Positions 1-5,434 are shown, numbered from the stretch's first letter. The stretch: 6,311 nucleotides of DNA from Candidatus Methylarchaceae archaeon HK01M (GCA_024256245.1 JAKLZD010000050.1:1-6311), one strand, 5' to 3'. Numbers and translations are program-made. The notes: generated by a model not told the origin, from the letters alone.

Positions 1-401
1 TAGTATGAGAAGCCAGTACTGAGATACTGCTGGTAATAACTCTCCCCCGACAGGCGTACTAGGTTCTGTAGGTTCTATCTAAATTCCACTTTCAGTCGGA
101 CCTGACTTGAGACTTAGAGCATCCACAGGTCTTTTCCTCAATATTTATCCCCACAAGTAGTAGGGATTATAAAATAAAAATTTTGTCGAACATCCCAAAC
201 GAACTACTTCATTGTTTATTAATGTCAGAATTTTTTAATTGGTTGGGAAGTTCAAAGTCAAGCTTATAATAGCGTTCAAGGAGTTTGTAGAAAAGCTTAG
301 AAAGCAAGGGTGGATCTGTTTCTGGGTTCTGTTTAAAGGCTGGTTGCTTCCAGAATTGACACTGTGACTGGGAATGAATTTAATATATTTGCTCTTATTA
401 G
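1..401. other. No gene recognised; A+T-rich spacer
   Basis: No open frame of useful length and no protein family is visible here. A short hairpin (CAGTA 14-18 with TACTG 25-29) and a pair of 5-base arms (ACCTG 100-104 with CAGGT 126-130) can form. The A+T-rich block at about 165-185 could act as a TATA element on either strand, and the strand reading leftwards from about 145 is comparatively rich in G and C. A small RNA running leftwards out of the window is therefore possible, but I do not recognise it. Confidence 0.4.
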
Positions 402-422
402 AATAACCAAGCTTGCGTTATT
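402..422. repeat. Near-perfect palindrome just past the 5S rRNA 3' end
   Basis: AATAAC (402-407) and GTTATT (417-422) flank the self-complementary core CAAGCTTG (408-415), with a single unpaired C at 416. The element lies 13 bases beyond the 3' end of the minus-strand 5S rRNA. It could be a processing or termination hairpin for that transcript, or a protein-binding site. No long T-run follows it on the minus strand, so a standard archaeal terminator is not clear. Confidence 0.4.
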
Positions 423-434
423 AATAATTTAGGC

Positions 435-564
435 GCCGGCACCGTTGCTTCGCGAGGGCTCTCGCACCTGACTAACACAACGGCGACAACGGGTTTGACT
501 TTTCCCCCTCCTAAGAGTCTGGGTTCGGAATGAGACCAGGTCGGACCCCGTTGCTATGGCCGGC
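435..564 (-). rRNA. 5S ribosomal RNA
   Basis: Read on the minus strand this has the layout of 5S rRNA. A terminal helix is formed by GCCGGC at each end (559-564 and 435-440), followed by CATAGC. Helix II is AACGGG with CCCGTT. The hallmark helix III/loop C segment CTCATTCCGAACCCAGA is present. A helix V pair CCGTTG/CAACGG follows, with GGTGCGAGAGCCC in the helix IV position. The length, about 130 nt, is slightly above the usual 115-125. The excess lies between helix III and helix II (about 494-517), where family members usually have about 8 nt and this one has about 25. No 16S or 23S gene lies beside it, as in many crenarchaeal and thaumarchaeal genomes where 5S is a separate gene. The ends are set from the terminal helix and could be off by a few bases. 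Confidence 0.85.
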
Positions 565-588
565 TGGATAATGGATGCAAAAGGTAGT

Positions 589-596
589 AAATTAAT
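589..596 (-). promoter_or_regulatory. Probable TATA box of the 5S rRNA gene
   Basis: On the minus strand TTAATTTA lies 25-32 bases upstream of the inferred 5S 5' end at 564. This is the spacing expected of an archaeal TATA element. It is assigned from spacing and composition only. Confidence 0.5.
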
Positions 597-703
597 CTTG
601 CTGTAAACTAAAGGGTCGTGAAAATAAGCCCAGCTTTATCTCCAGGTTGTATAATCCTATGAACACTCCTAGGAACCTTGTTGCCGAAGATACCGATATT
701 CTA

Positions 704-740
704 AGAGGGAAGCTGTTGTAGAATGCTTTAAGCTTCCTCT
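704..740. repeat. Stem-loop of unknown role
   Basis: AGAGGGAAGCT (704-714) pairs with AGCTTCCTCT (731-740), giving ten base pairs with one bulged G around a 16-base loop. It sits between the 5S gene and the candidate SRP-like RNA, both on the minus strand. It could be a terminator or processing element of the upstream RNA, or part of another small RNA. It is the only strong local structure seen between about 600 and 800; nothing else recognisable lies there. Confidence 0.5.
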
Positions 741-801
741 TCTATTCACCCTTGCGAAACCATGAAGCTTGGTCTTGGTCTAGTTTATGGCCATACACTT
801 A

Positions 802-1042
802 CTATACCTTCTCTCTGGCTCCTTCAGAACCCTCCCCAAAGCATGATACCACTACCTCGCCGCTTTGTATAAGAACTCCCTCCTTTTAGACCTGCTCCCC
901 AAGGATGAGTCAGAGTAGTGCATGAGGGCAGCGAGGACCATTTATTCCAATTCCACCTTATTCCTTTAACTGTAGACCCGCCTCTCAAGCCACCCACACA
1001 AGGTGATCTAATCCACCCATGGGATTGAAGAGAAGGGACTAG
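802..1042 (-). ncRNA. Candidate signal recognition particle (7S) RNA, weakly supported
   Basis: The minus strand has nested pairing in the order expected of archaeal SRP RNA. The two ends pair (AGAGAAGG at 1029-1036 on the plus strand with CCTTCTCT at 807-814, plus CTA/TAG outside), as helix 1 would. A small hairpin lies near the 5' end (1002-1017). A nine-pair helix (928-936 with 855-863, one G-U) would be helix 5. It encloses an apical hairpin (889-911) that reads CATCC-TTGG-GGAGCAGGTC. The string GGAGCAGGTC matches the 3' side of SRP helix 8 as I remember it from other organisms. Against the call: the apical tetraloop is TTGG rather than the conserved GNRA/GNAR type, the length (about 240 nt) is below the usual 300, and no clear promoter is seen. 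An unrelated structured RNA is the main alternative. Confidence 0.35.
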
Positions 1043-1112
1043 AGTTAAAAGAAAATAGCCAAAAAAGTTGAACAAGAAGGAGAAAGCTATCTTGACAACC
1101 CCAACTATAGGA

Positions 1113-1134
1113 TTAAAATAAATAAGTCTATATC
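1113..1134 (+). promoter_or_regulatory. Putative TATA region of the HAD phosphatase gene
   Basis: Two A+T blocks precede the gene: TAAAATAAATAA (1113-1124) and TCTATATC (1127-1134). The first would put transcription near 1145, where an in-frame TTG lies. The second would put it near 1158, just ahead of the ATG at 1166. Either fits a leaderless or nearly leaderless archaeal transcript. No Shine-Dalgarno sequence is clear. Confidence 0.4.
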
Positions 1135-1165
1135 CAACAAGAATTTGAGTTGTAGTAAGTTCAGA

Positions 1166-1897
1166 ATGTCCAAAATCTCTTCAGGAAATTACAAGTTGGT
1201 TGGGTTCGATTGTGATGGAGTATTGATCGACGGCCACGCATCTTTTTATGTTGCCGATGAACTAGGCTTTGGCACGAAGATTAGGGAAGTGTACAAAGAT
1301 GTGATCATGGGTTCAAGGAATTTCTCTCAAGCTGTTGAAGAGAGTCTGAAGCTATTTATAGGTCTCAAAGAGAGGGATGTATCTTCCATATTAAATTCGA
1401 TCCCTCTGATGGTGGGTGCTGAAGAAATGATCGCTACATTGAAGAGAGGTAATCTCATGGTAGGAGCTATAAGTAGTGGTGCTTCTCAATATTTTGTTGA
1501 CATATTGAAACGCCGTCTTAATCTAGACTTCGCCTTAGGTACTGGCGTTAAGATTGAAGATGGCATCTTTACAGGGATAACTTCCCCAATTATAGGTATA
1601 AAGAACAAAGATCATTACTTTGAGAAAGTTGCCAAGGAATACGGTTGTAATCTATCTGAATGTATCGCTGTAGGAGACGATTTCTCAAACGTATCACTTT
1701 TCAAAAAAGTAGGATTTAGCATCGCATTCAATATAGGTTGTTTAAGACGTGAATTACAAATGTTGAACCTTTCGATTAAAGATAAGTTGATTCTACGCTT
1801 GAAACTCTATTTGGCTGAACTGAGGGTGAGACATAGCGCTCAGGTTGTTATAGATACTAAAAACCTCACTACCATACTACCTGTTCTTCTTAATTAA
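1166..1897 (+). CDS. SerB-like HAD-superfamily phosphatase
   Basis: The protein (243 aa from this ATG) has all four HAD motifs. Motif I is FDCDGV, with nucleophile and acid/base Asp at residues 15 and 17. Motif II is ISSG around Ser103/104. A motif III Lys lies in the KNKD stretch (about 146-148). Motif IV is VGDDFSNVSLF (about 169-179). The order and flanking sequence most resemble phosphoserine phosphatase (SerB), the last step of serine synthesis. The C-terminal stretch AQVVIDTKNLTTILPVL matches the end of SerB proteins, but about 25 extra, largely helical residues (about 198-222) separate it from the motif IV strand, so the family assignment is firmer than the substrate. An in-frame TTG at 1145 would add seven residues; the ATG leaves an ordinary short lead before motif I. 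The gene stands alone and converges on the V4R gene, 87 bases away. It is probably a cytosolic Mg-dependent phosphatase. Confidence 0.82.
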   Translation: MSKISSGNYKLVGFDCDGVLIDGHASFYVADELGFGTKIREVYKDVIMGSRNFSQAVEESLKLFIGLKERDVSSILNSIPLMVGAEEMIATLKRGNLMVGAISSGASQYFVDILKRRLNLDFALGTGVKIEDGIFTGITSPIIGIKNKDHYFEKVAKEYGCNLSECIAVGDDFSNVSLFKKVGFSIAFNIGCLRRELQMLNLSIKDKLILRLKLYLAELRVRHSAQVVIDTKNLTTILPVLLN

Positions 1898-1984
1898 AAC
1901 GAAAGAGAGTTTGTATTTAGATAGTAGATAAACTAAAGTTAGAAAAAGACAAGCTACTTCTAATTTCAATTACGGTAGAAACTA

Positions 1985-3436
1985 TCATTTGGCGATCGTT
2001 AGTTTGAAGACACAACTATCGTTTCCTAAAGCTTTGCATTGGGTCTCTTTACAATCTATCTTACATTTAAATGACAAAGAGCAGGCTCCTGTGAGAGCAC
2101 CACTTATGGCTCGGCAGACGGGTCTTATAGATTCTAAACCCTCACAGAGGAAGCAATCATCTACTTTTATCAGAAATGTCGTTGGTGAAACTTTTTCAAT
2201 ATTGCAATCCAGTTTATAAGAAACTTGTAAGACCATCTTTATGATCTTCGAAAAATATTTCATATCAATAATAATACCCGCATCCTTCTCAAGTTTTTTG
2301 ATATCTTTAAGGGCTTTAATTCGTCCAACCATCTCATGGAATCTTTCCTCCATTTCGAGTATATTGTCCAAAGATTCAATATTAAGTTCCGTTCTGTCTC
2401 CAAAGAAGATTTTTAAAAACTCAAAGAGGGCTCTCTTTTCTGCTACATAAACATCGAGTGGAACGGTACGGAAATCTGAAGCCCTTAGAATATTCAGAGT
2501 CAACTTCAAAGGAAGTTTCAAAGCAAGTTTTGATTTCCAACTTATTTTTTTCCCTATGGTAAAGTCGCTTTCTTCTACGTATTTCTTATCCCCCTTGACA
2601 ACTCTTATATACCCCATTATGTGCCATCTTGCGATCTTCTCTAAAACTTCATCAAACCTATCGTAGAAAAGTATTTTGAGGGAGATCAGGTCTGCATCCC
2701 TTACTTGAGACAGCAACCAATAATCTCGGTTAGATAGACTGACGGGCACACCACTATCTACTTCTATCCTTAAGAATGGAAGATCTCTTTTGTAATCTTC
2801 GATTCGATTCTTAATCTCATCTGAAGTTACCCTAGGGAGTTTGTCCCTGTACTCCCCTTCCCACTCTATAAAGACTTTAGAGCCTTCGAGCCTATACCGA
2901 AATTCTTGAAGATGATACTCTGGTTTGCAAGAGCGTATTACAATAAAACTTAGATCGAAACCCTTCCCTTCACGTTTTACCTTGACTTCTATCCCACCAT
3001 TTACGATAGACATCATCTTTTTCTCTACTTCAGGGAATGCACCTTTTGGTAAAAGATAAAATTCGATGGTCTTGTTATCTTTAATGTGATTGTGCCATGA
3101 TTCGATAAGACGTAGAAATGCTCCTGCTTCGTATCTAATCAAGAAGTCTGGGAAGTACCTATGAATGATGATAGAACCTTTATAGTCGCTTCTCAGTTTG
3201 TTTACAACCACACTGGCATCGCTAAGGGATACTTCACCCATAGCAAGAATCTGACCGTTAGATGTCTCAACTTGACGAGGTACAAGTTCGAAGGTTTTCT
3301 CTTTTAGTAGGACAAGTAACAGGTTCCTCGCTTCCATAAAACTTTCATCGAGTACAAGGATCGATGATCCATAGTTTATCCTAACTATCTCATCGAAGAC
3401 CTCATGCCTAGTATAGAACCTGTCCACTACCTTCAA
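1985..3436 (-). CDS. V4R-domain regulator with winged-helix and KaiC/RecA-like N-terminal region
   Basis: This 483-residue protein ends in a V4R (4-vinyl reductase-like) domain (about 390-483). The domain is recognised by the closing pattern QCKALGNDSCVF (466-477), an AISGALTGA helix (443-451), and many cysteines (428, 431, 441, 452, 458, 462, 467, 475). V4R domains bind small, often hydrophobic or aromatic, ligands and occur in archaeal regulators. Residues 1-200 alternate strands and helices like the RecA/KaiC-related input domains of archaeal signalling proteins, but no Walker A motif is visible, so ATP binding is doubtful. Residues about 233-282 look like a winged helix. Residues 350-387 are charged and helical, possibly a coiled coil. 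The start is a TTG preceded in frame, two codons upstream, by a stop; a GTG at codon 4 is the only close alternative. A TATA box suggests a leaderless transcript. It lies 101 bases downstream of the isoprenoid-synthase-like gene on the same strand. A role as ligand-responsive transcription regulator is inferred. Confidence 0.72.
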   Translation of the reverse strand: MKVVDRFYTRHEVFDEIVRINYGSSILVLDESFMEARNLLLVLLKEKTFELVPRQVETSNGQILAMGEVSLSDASVVVNKLRSDYKGSIIIHRYFPDFLIRYEAGAFLRLIESWHNHIKDNKTIEFYLLPKGAFPEVEKKMMSIVNGGIEVKVKREGKGFDLSFIVIRSCKPEYHLQEFRYRLEGSKVFIEWEGEYRDKLPRVTSDEIKNRIEDYKRDLPFLRIEVDSGVPVSLSNRDYWLLSQVRDADLISLKILFYDRFDEVLEKIARWHIMGYIRVVKGDKKYVEESDFTIGKKISWKSKLALKLPLKLTLNILRASDFRTVPLDVYVAEKRALFEFLKIFFGDRTELNIESLDNILEMEERFHEMVGRIKALKDIKKLEKDAGIIIDMKYFSKIIKMVLQVSYKLDCNIEKVSPTTFLIKVDDCFLCEGLESIRPVCRAISGALTGACSLSFKCKIDCKETQCKALGNDSCVFKLTIAK

Positions 3437-3446
3437 ACTTTAAGAG

Positions 3447-3535
3447 GCTTTTTCGATTAATAAGATTTATAGTCCAGAATTCCATCTAATTTTTTTTGGC
3501 TTTTTGCTTTTTCGATCAATAGGTAACCAGAATTC
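3447..3535. repeat. Duplicated sequence block between two minus-strand genes
   Basis: Two submotifs recur in the same order. GCTTTTTCGATTAATA (3447-3462) returns with one change at 3506-3521, and CCAGAATTC (3474-3482) returns exactly at 3527-3535. The gap between the submotifs is 11 bases in the first copy and 5 in the second. The first copy overlaps the promoter of the V4R gene. The pattern fits a local duplication or a pair of regulator-binding sites. Confidence 0.65.
3465..3471 (-). promoter_or_regulatory. Probable TATA box of the V4R gene
   Basis: On the minus strand TATAAAT lies 29-35 bases before the TTG start at 3436. Transcription would begin around 3440, almost at the start codon, which fits a leaderless mRNA. 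The box falls inside the first copy of the duplicated block, so V4R expression may be partly independent of the upstream gene. Confidence 0.55.
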
Positions 3536-3537
3536 AA

Positions 3538-4941
3538 TTAGACTAGATATCTCTGAAGTTTCATTATATCGTCCGGTATGGTCCTTTTGATCTTATCAAA
3601 GTTATCCAATGAAGAAAAGAAGAGTTTCATAGTTTCATAGTCCTTATTTCTGATCAGTAACTTTCTGAGGTTAAAGAGCCTGACAAACCTGAAACCTTGA
3701 ATAAGACCTCGTCTGTCTAAAGTCTTGTCTAAGCAATCTACAGTATTGACCATCTCTATCCCCTTTAAGAAGACCATATCCGCAAGTCTTATCGTGTCCA
3801 TGAGAATTTGTTCTTCTTTCAACTTTTTAACTATCTCATGCGGGCTTTTATCTTTCAAATCTCCTTGAGAGATAACTCCCCTCTCAAGGGCAAGAATTAC
3901 TGCGCTGTTTATGGATTTTGTTTTCAAATCTTCATAAATATCTTGAACATCGTCGTAGACTAGACTCGATTTGAAGACAAGAGAGTTTCCTATCTTAAGC
4001 TGTTTAATAACTCTGATCAAATCTTCTTTAAAACTTTTGATCCCGCTCTCAAAAAAGCATAAGTCGATGTCCACCCATAAATCCCCAATGCTCTTTTCAG
4101 AGATGTAGATTATGTAATCTTTTATAGAAGGTAGCTTCCCTTTTCGGTCGACCTTATGCTTAAGAGAATCTGCTTGACCCTTGACCCACTTTATGGCATC
4201 GTCTAGGTACGCCCCATACATCTCAGAAGCACACAATTGGTTCGAACTTACAGCTTCGAAGACCCATGTCTCCATCTTAAATGCAGAGTTCTCAGCCATC
4301 GTTACAATTGGGTCTCGGGCTTTACTTCTATTGATGTACTCTCCTTTAGTATGAGCAGATAGCCAATTCCAAAGTGAATCTACTGCTTGAGATACATCAT
4401 GAATTTCATCGTTAAGGTTATCTAGCAATTTTATATTGGCCCCAAAGGATGTCTTCGAAAAAATGGCCTTCAAAATTTCCTGAAACTTACACACTTGATA
4501 TAACAAGGGTAAAGAGGTGATCGTAGCCATATATGCCGCATAGACCCAGTGCTTTTCTTTCATATAGCCATAGTCGATTATAGAAGGGTAATCGAGGCAC
4601 TCAGGATCATCGGAGAGATCATACAATTTATACCTATATCTTTCTATACTTTTTTTTAGGAAGTGGTAAGTTGTTTTGACCCTCAAAGAGGGGTGATTGT
4701 TACAGAGAAGGAGCCAGAGGATCGCGCTAGACTTATAGAGAGAGTTCAGCCCCTCTTTCCTATTGGGCATAACGCAGTGCTCTGCATCCTGCCTCCTTGA
4801 TGGCACCTCCAATTGAGGTGAAATCTTGTTATGGGTCAAGCCCCTAATATTAGAGAAATCTTCAGATACTACTTCATAGTCGGGGTTGTCCCTTCGAGTT
4901 GTAAGTCTACTATCGATAGACATTCGATAGATTCGGGTCAT
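3538..4941 (-). CDS. Class I isoprenoid-synthase-like enzyme
   Basis: This 467-residue, mostly helical protein carries two aspartate-rich motifs in the arrangement of class I (ionisation-initiated) isoprenoid synthases. The first is LDNLNDEIHD (173-182). The second is YDDVQDIYED (329-338), followed by NSAVILALERG (345-355), which resembles the segment after the second DDxxD of polyprenyl synthases. In that fold the Asp side chains hold Mg2+ and the diphosphate of prenyl substrates. Between the motifs, residues 215-330 are helical. The N-terminal 65 residues are polar and look unrelated to the fold. The first motif has Asn in place of the second Asp. No signal peptide is seen; W/L-rich helices at about 70-80 and 131-150 may be core helices. 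The start is ATG 4941 with a TATA box about 26 bases upstream; ATG 4923 is an alternative. Prenyl transfer or cyclisation cannot be told apart, nor the substrate. The V4R gene follows on the same strand. Confidence 0.58.
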   Translation of the reverse strand: MTRIYRMSIDSRLTTRRDNPDYEVVSEDFSNIRGLTHNKISPQLEVPSRRQDAEHCVMPNRKEGLNSLYKSSAILWLLLCNNHPSLRVKTTYHFLKKSIERYRYKLYDLSDDPECLDYPSIIDYGYMKEKHWVYAAYMATITSLPLLYQVCKFQEILKAIFSKTSFGANIKLLDNLNDEIHDVSQAVDSLWNWLSAHTKGEYINRSKARDPIVTMAENSAFKMETWVFEAVSSNQLCASEMYGAYLDDAIKWVKGQADSLKHKVDRKGKLPSIKDYIIYISEKSIGDLWVDIDLCFFESGIKSFKEDLIRVIKQLKIGNSLVFKSSLVYDDVQDIYEDLKTKSINSAVILALERGVISQGDLKDKSPHEIVKKLKEEQILMDTIRLADMVFLKGIEMVNTVDCLDKTLDRRGLIQGFRFVRLFNLRKLLIRNKDYETMKLFFSSLDNFDKIKRTIPDDIMKLQRYLV

Positions 4942-4960
4942 AGAGCAGAAATCTATCTAA

Positions 4961-4970
4961 TAAATCTATA
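4961..4970 (-). promoter_or_regulatory. Probable TATA box of the isoprenoid-synthase-like gene
   Basis: On the minus strand TATAGATTTA lies 20-29 bases ahead of the ATG at 4941. This fits a leaderless transcript and supports that ATG as the start. Confidence 0.5.
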
Positions 4971-5058
4971 ATTGATATGTTAAATTAACTCACTAATTTA
5001 TTATTAATATGTTATATATACGTGATGATTCTTTGAAAATTATTTATATCCATAAGGC

Positions 5059-5065
5059 TTTATAC
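5059..5065 (+). promoter_or_regulatory. TATA box of tRNA-Trp
   Basis: TTTATAC lies 24-30 bases upstream of the first base of tRNA-Trp (5089), the standard archaeal spacing. Confidence 0.65.
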
Positions 5066-5105
5066 AACATTTATGGTATCTTTGTTGGGGGGTCGTCGTC
5101 TAGCA

Positions 5106-5127
5106 AGGTTTCTCGAAAACCCTAGTG
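5106..5127 (+). other. 22-nt intron in the D-loop of tRNA-Trp
   Basis: CTAG at 5100-5103 pairs with CTAG at 5122-5125. This four-pair helix is flanked by three-base bulges CAA (5104-5106) and TGA (5126-5128), and an inner helix GGTTT/AAACC (5107-5111 with 5117-5121) closes a five-base loop. Cutting each bulge after its second base, as at the canonical intron, leaves the D-loop AGCAAGGTA with A14, G18, G19 and A21. The intron falls after position 17. The outer helix expected of a full bulge-helix-bulge motif is weak, so this is a relaxed form. AGCAAGG/AGTGAGG near-repeats leave a small doubt over the exact cut. Confidence 0.75.
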
Positions 5128-5148
5128 AGGTAGGACGGCAGGCTCCAG

Positions 5149-5202
5149 AGGGTTATCTATAGGTTCGCTGACAAAGGGATGATGTGCTTCTGGAGCGGAG
5201 GA
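5149..5202 (+). ncRNA. 54-nt intron of tRNA-Trp at 37/38, with box C/D guide features
   Basis: The splice motif is clear: CTCC (5143-5146) pairs with GGAG (5197-5200), between bulges AG/A (5147-5149) and GA/A (5201-5203). Inside lie a perfect box D' CTGA (5168-5171) and a good box C' ATGATGT (5179-5185), 7 nt apart. The bases before D' (5157-5166) pair with 5201-5210 (ten pairs, one G-U). The base five before D' (G5163) faces C5204, tRNA position 39. The bases after C' (5187-5195) pair with 5143-5151 across the anticodon. Placing terminal boxes at the usual 12-nt spacing gives AGGGTTA (5149-5155) for C and GAGG (5198-5201) for D. Both are degenerate, but that D would aim at C34. In Haloferax and other euryarchaea the tRNA-Trp intron guides methylation of exactly positions 34 and 39. 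Confidence 0.7.
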
Positions 5203-5209
5203 ACCTGTA

Positions 5210-5238
5210 GGTCGTGGGTTCAAATCCCACCGACCCCA
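5210..5238 (+). repeat. 29-nt 3' segment shared by tRNA-Trp and tRNA-Pro
   Basis: Positions 5210-5238 are identical to 5406-5434. The repeat covers the end of the variable loop, the whole T-arm, the 3' acceptor strand and the discriminator base. The 5' acceptor strands also match (GGGGTCG in both), so the two tRNAs have the same acceptor domain. Recent duplication, gene conversion, or use as a recombination site could explain it. Confidence 0.9.
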
Positions 5239-5327
5239 CCATAGTTGTTCTGTTGTACCAACCAAACATCTGATTAAAAATAGTCCAATACTTGATGTAA
5301 AAGAGATGAAGAACGGTAAAAACAAAG

Positions 5328-5332
5328 TATAA
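5328..5332 (+). promoter_or_regulatory. TATA box of tRNA-Pro
   Basis: TATAA within AAAGTATAAGTAC lies 27-31 bases upstream of tRNA-Pro (5359). It gives tRNA-Pro its own promoter, separate from tRNA-Trp. Confidence 0.6.
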
Positions 5333-5358
5333 GTACAAAAAACATTAAATCGGTAAAA

Positions 5359-5434
5359 GGGGTCGTAGTCTAGTTTGGTTTAGGATTCCAGCCTTGGGAG
5401 CTGGCGGTCGTGGGTTCAAATCCCACCGACCCCA
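5359..5434 (+). tRNA. tRNA-Pro (anticodon TGG), intronless
   Basis: Acceptor stem GGGGTCG (5359-5365) pairs with CGACCCC (5427-5433), then discriminator A (5434); no CCA is encoded. The D-stem is GTCT (5368-5371) with GGAT (5383-5386). The anticodon stem CCAGC/GCTGG (5388-5392 and 5400-5404) holds loop CTTGGGA with anticodon TGG (5395-5397), which reads proline codons. The T-arm is GTGGG-TTCAAAT-CCCAC (5410-5426). The length is 76 nt and no intron is needed. A minus-strand RHH reading frame overlaps most of the gene in antisense. Confidence 0.95.

Larger units (their letters stand above)
5089..5241 (+). tRNA. tRNA-Trp (anticodon CCA), two introns, CCA encoded
   Basis: Acceptor stem GGGGTCG (5089-5095) pairs with CGACCCC (5231-5237), followed by discriminator A and an encoded CCA tail (5239-5241). 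The D-stem is GTCT (5098-5101) with GGAC (5133-5136). The anticodon stem is GCAGG (5138-5142) with CCTGT (5204-5208), around loop CTCCAG plus A, with anticodon CCA at 5145-5147. The T-arm is GTGGG-TTCAAAT-CCCAC (5214-5230). Removing 5106-5127 and 5149-5202 leaves a standard 74-nt tRNA (77 with CCA) with A14, G18-G19 and A21 in place. Position 39 is C rather than the U found in some archaeal tRNA-Trp. Minus-strand reading frames across it are artefacts. Confidence 0.9.

Noticed and set aside
600..745. RNase P RNA, suggested by GAGGAA near 737 and GGCTTAT near 628 on the minus strand
   Set aside because: The GAGGAA lies in a strong local hairpin, the spacing is too short, and the P4 pairing is poor.
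260..770. Five AAGCTT sites in about 510 bases
   Set aside because: More than expected, but they sit in different contexts with no shared flank, so no repeat family is supported.
824..1075. Minus-strand frame of 83 codons
   Set aside because: It is rich in Gly and Trp with no domain pattern, and it overlaps nested RNA pairing. It looks like a chance frame in a structured non-coding region.
1989..2450. Plus-strand frames of 69-76 codons
   Set aside because: They are shadows of the V4R gene on the opposite strand, with no start signal or family match.
5089..5238. CRISPR-like repeat from the 29-base match between the two tRNA genes
   Set aside because: There are only two copies and both are functional parts of tRNA genes.
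5122..5338. Minus-strand frames encoding peptides such as GRWDLNPRPTGSSAPEA
   Set aside because: These are antisense readings of tRNA-Trp and its intron, a well-known annotation artefact.
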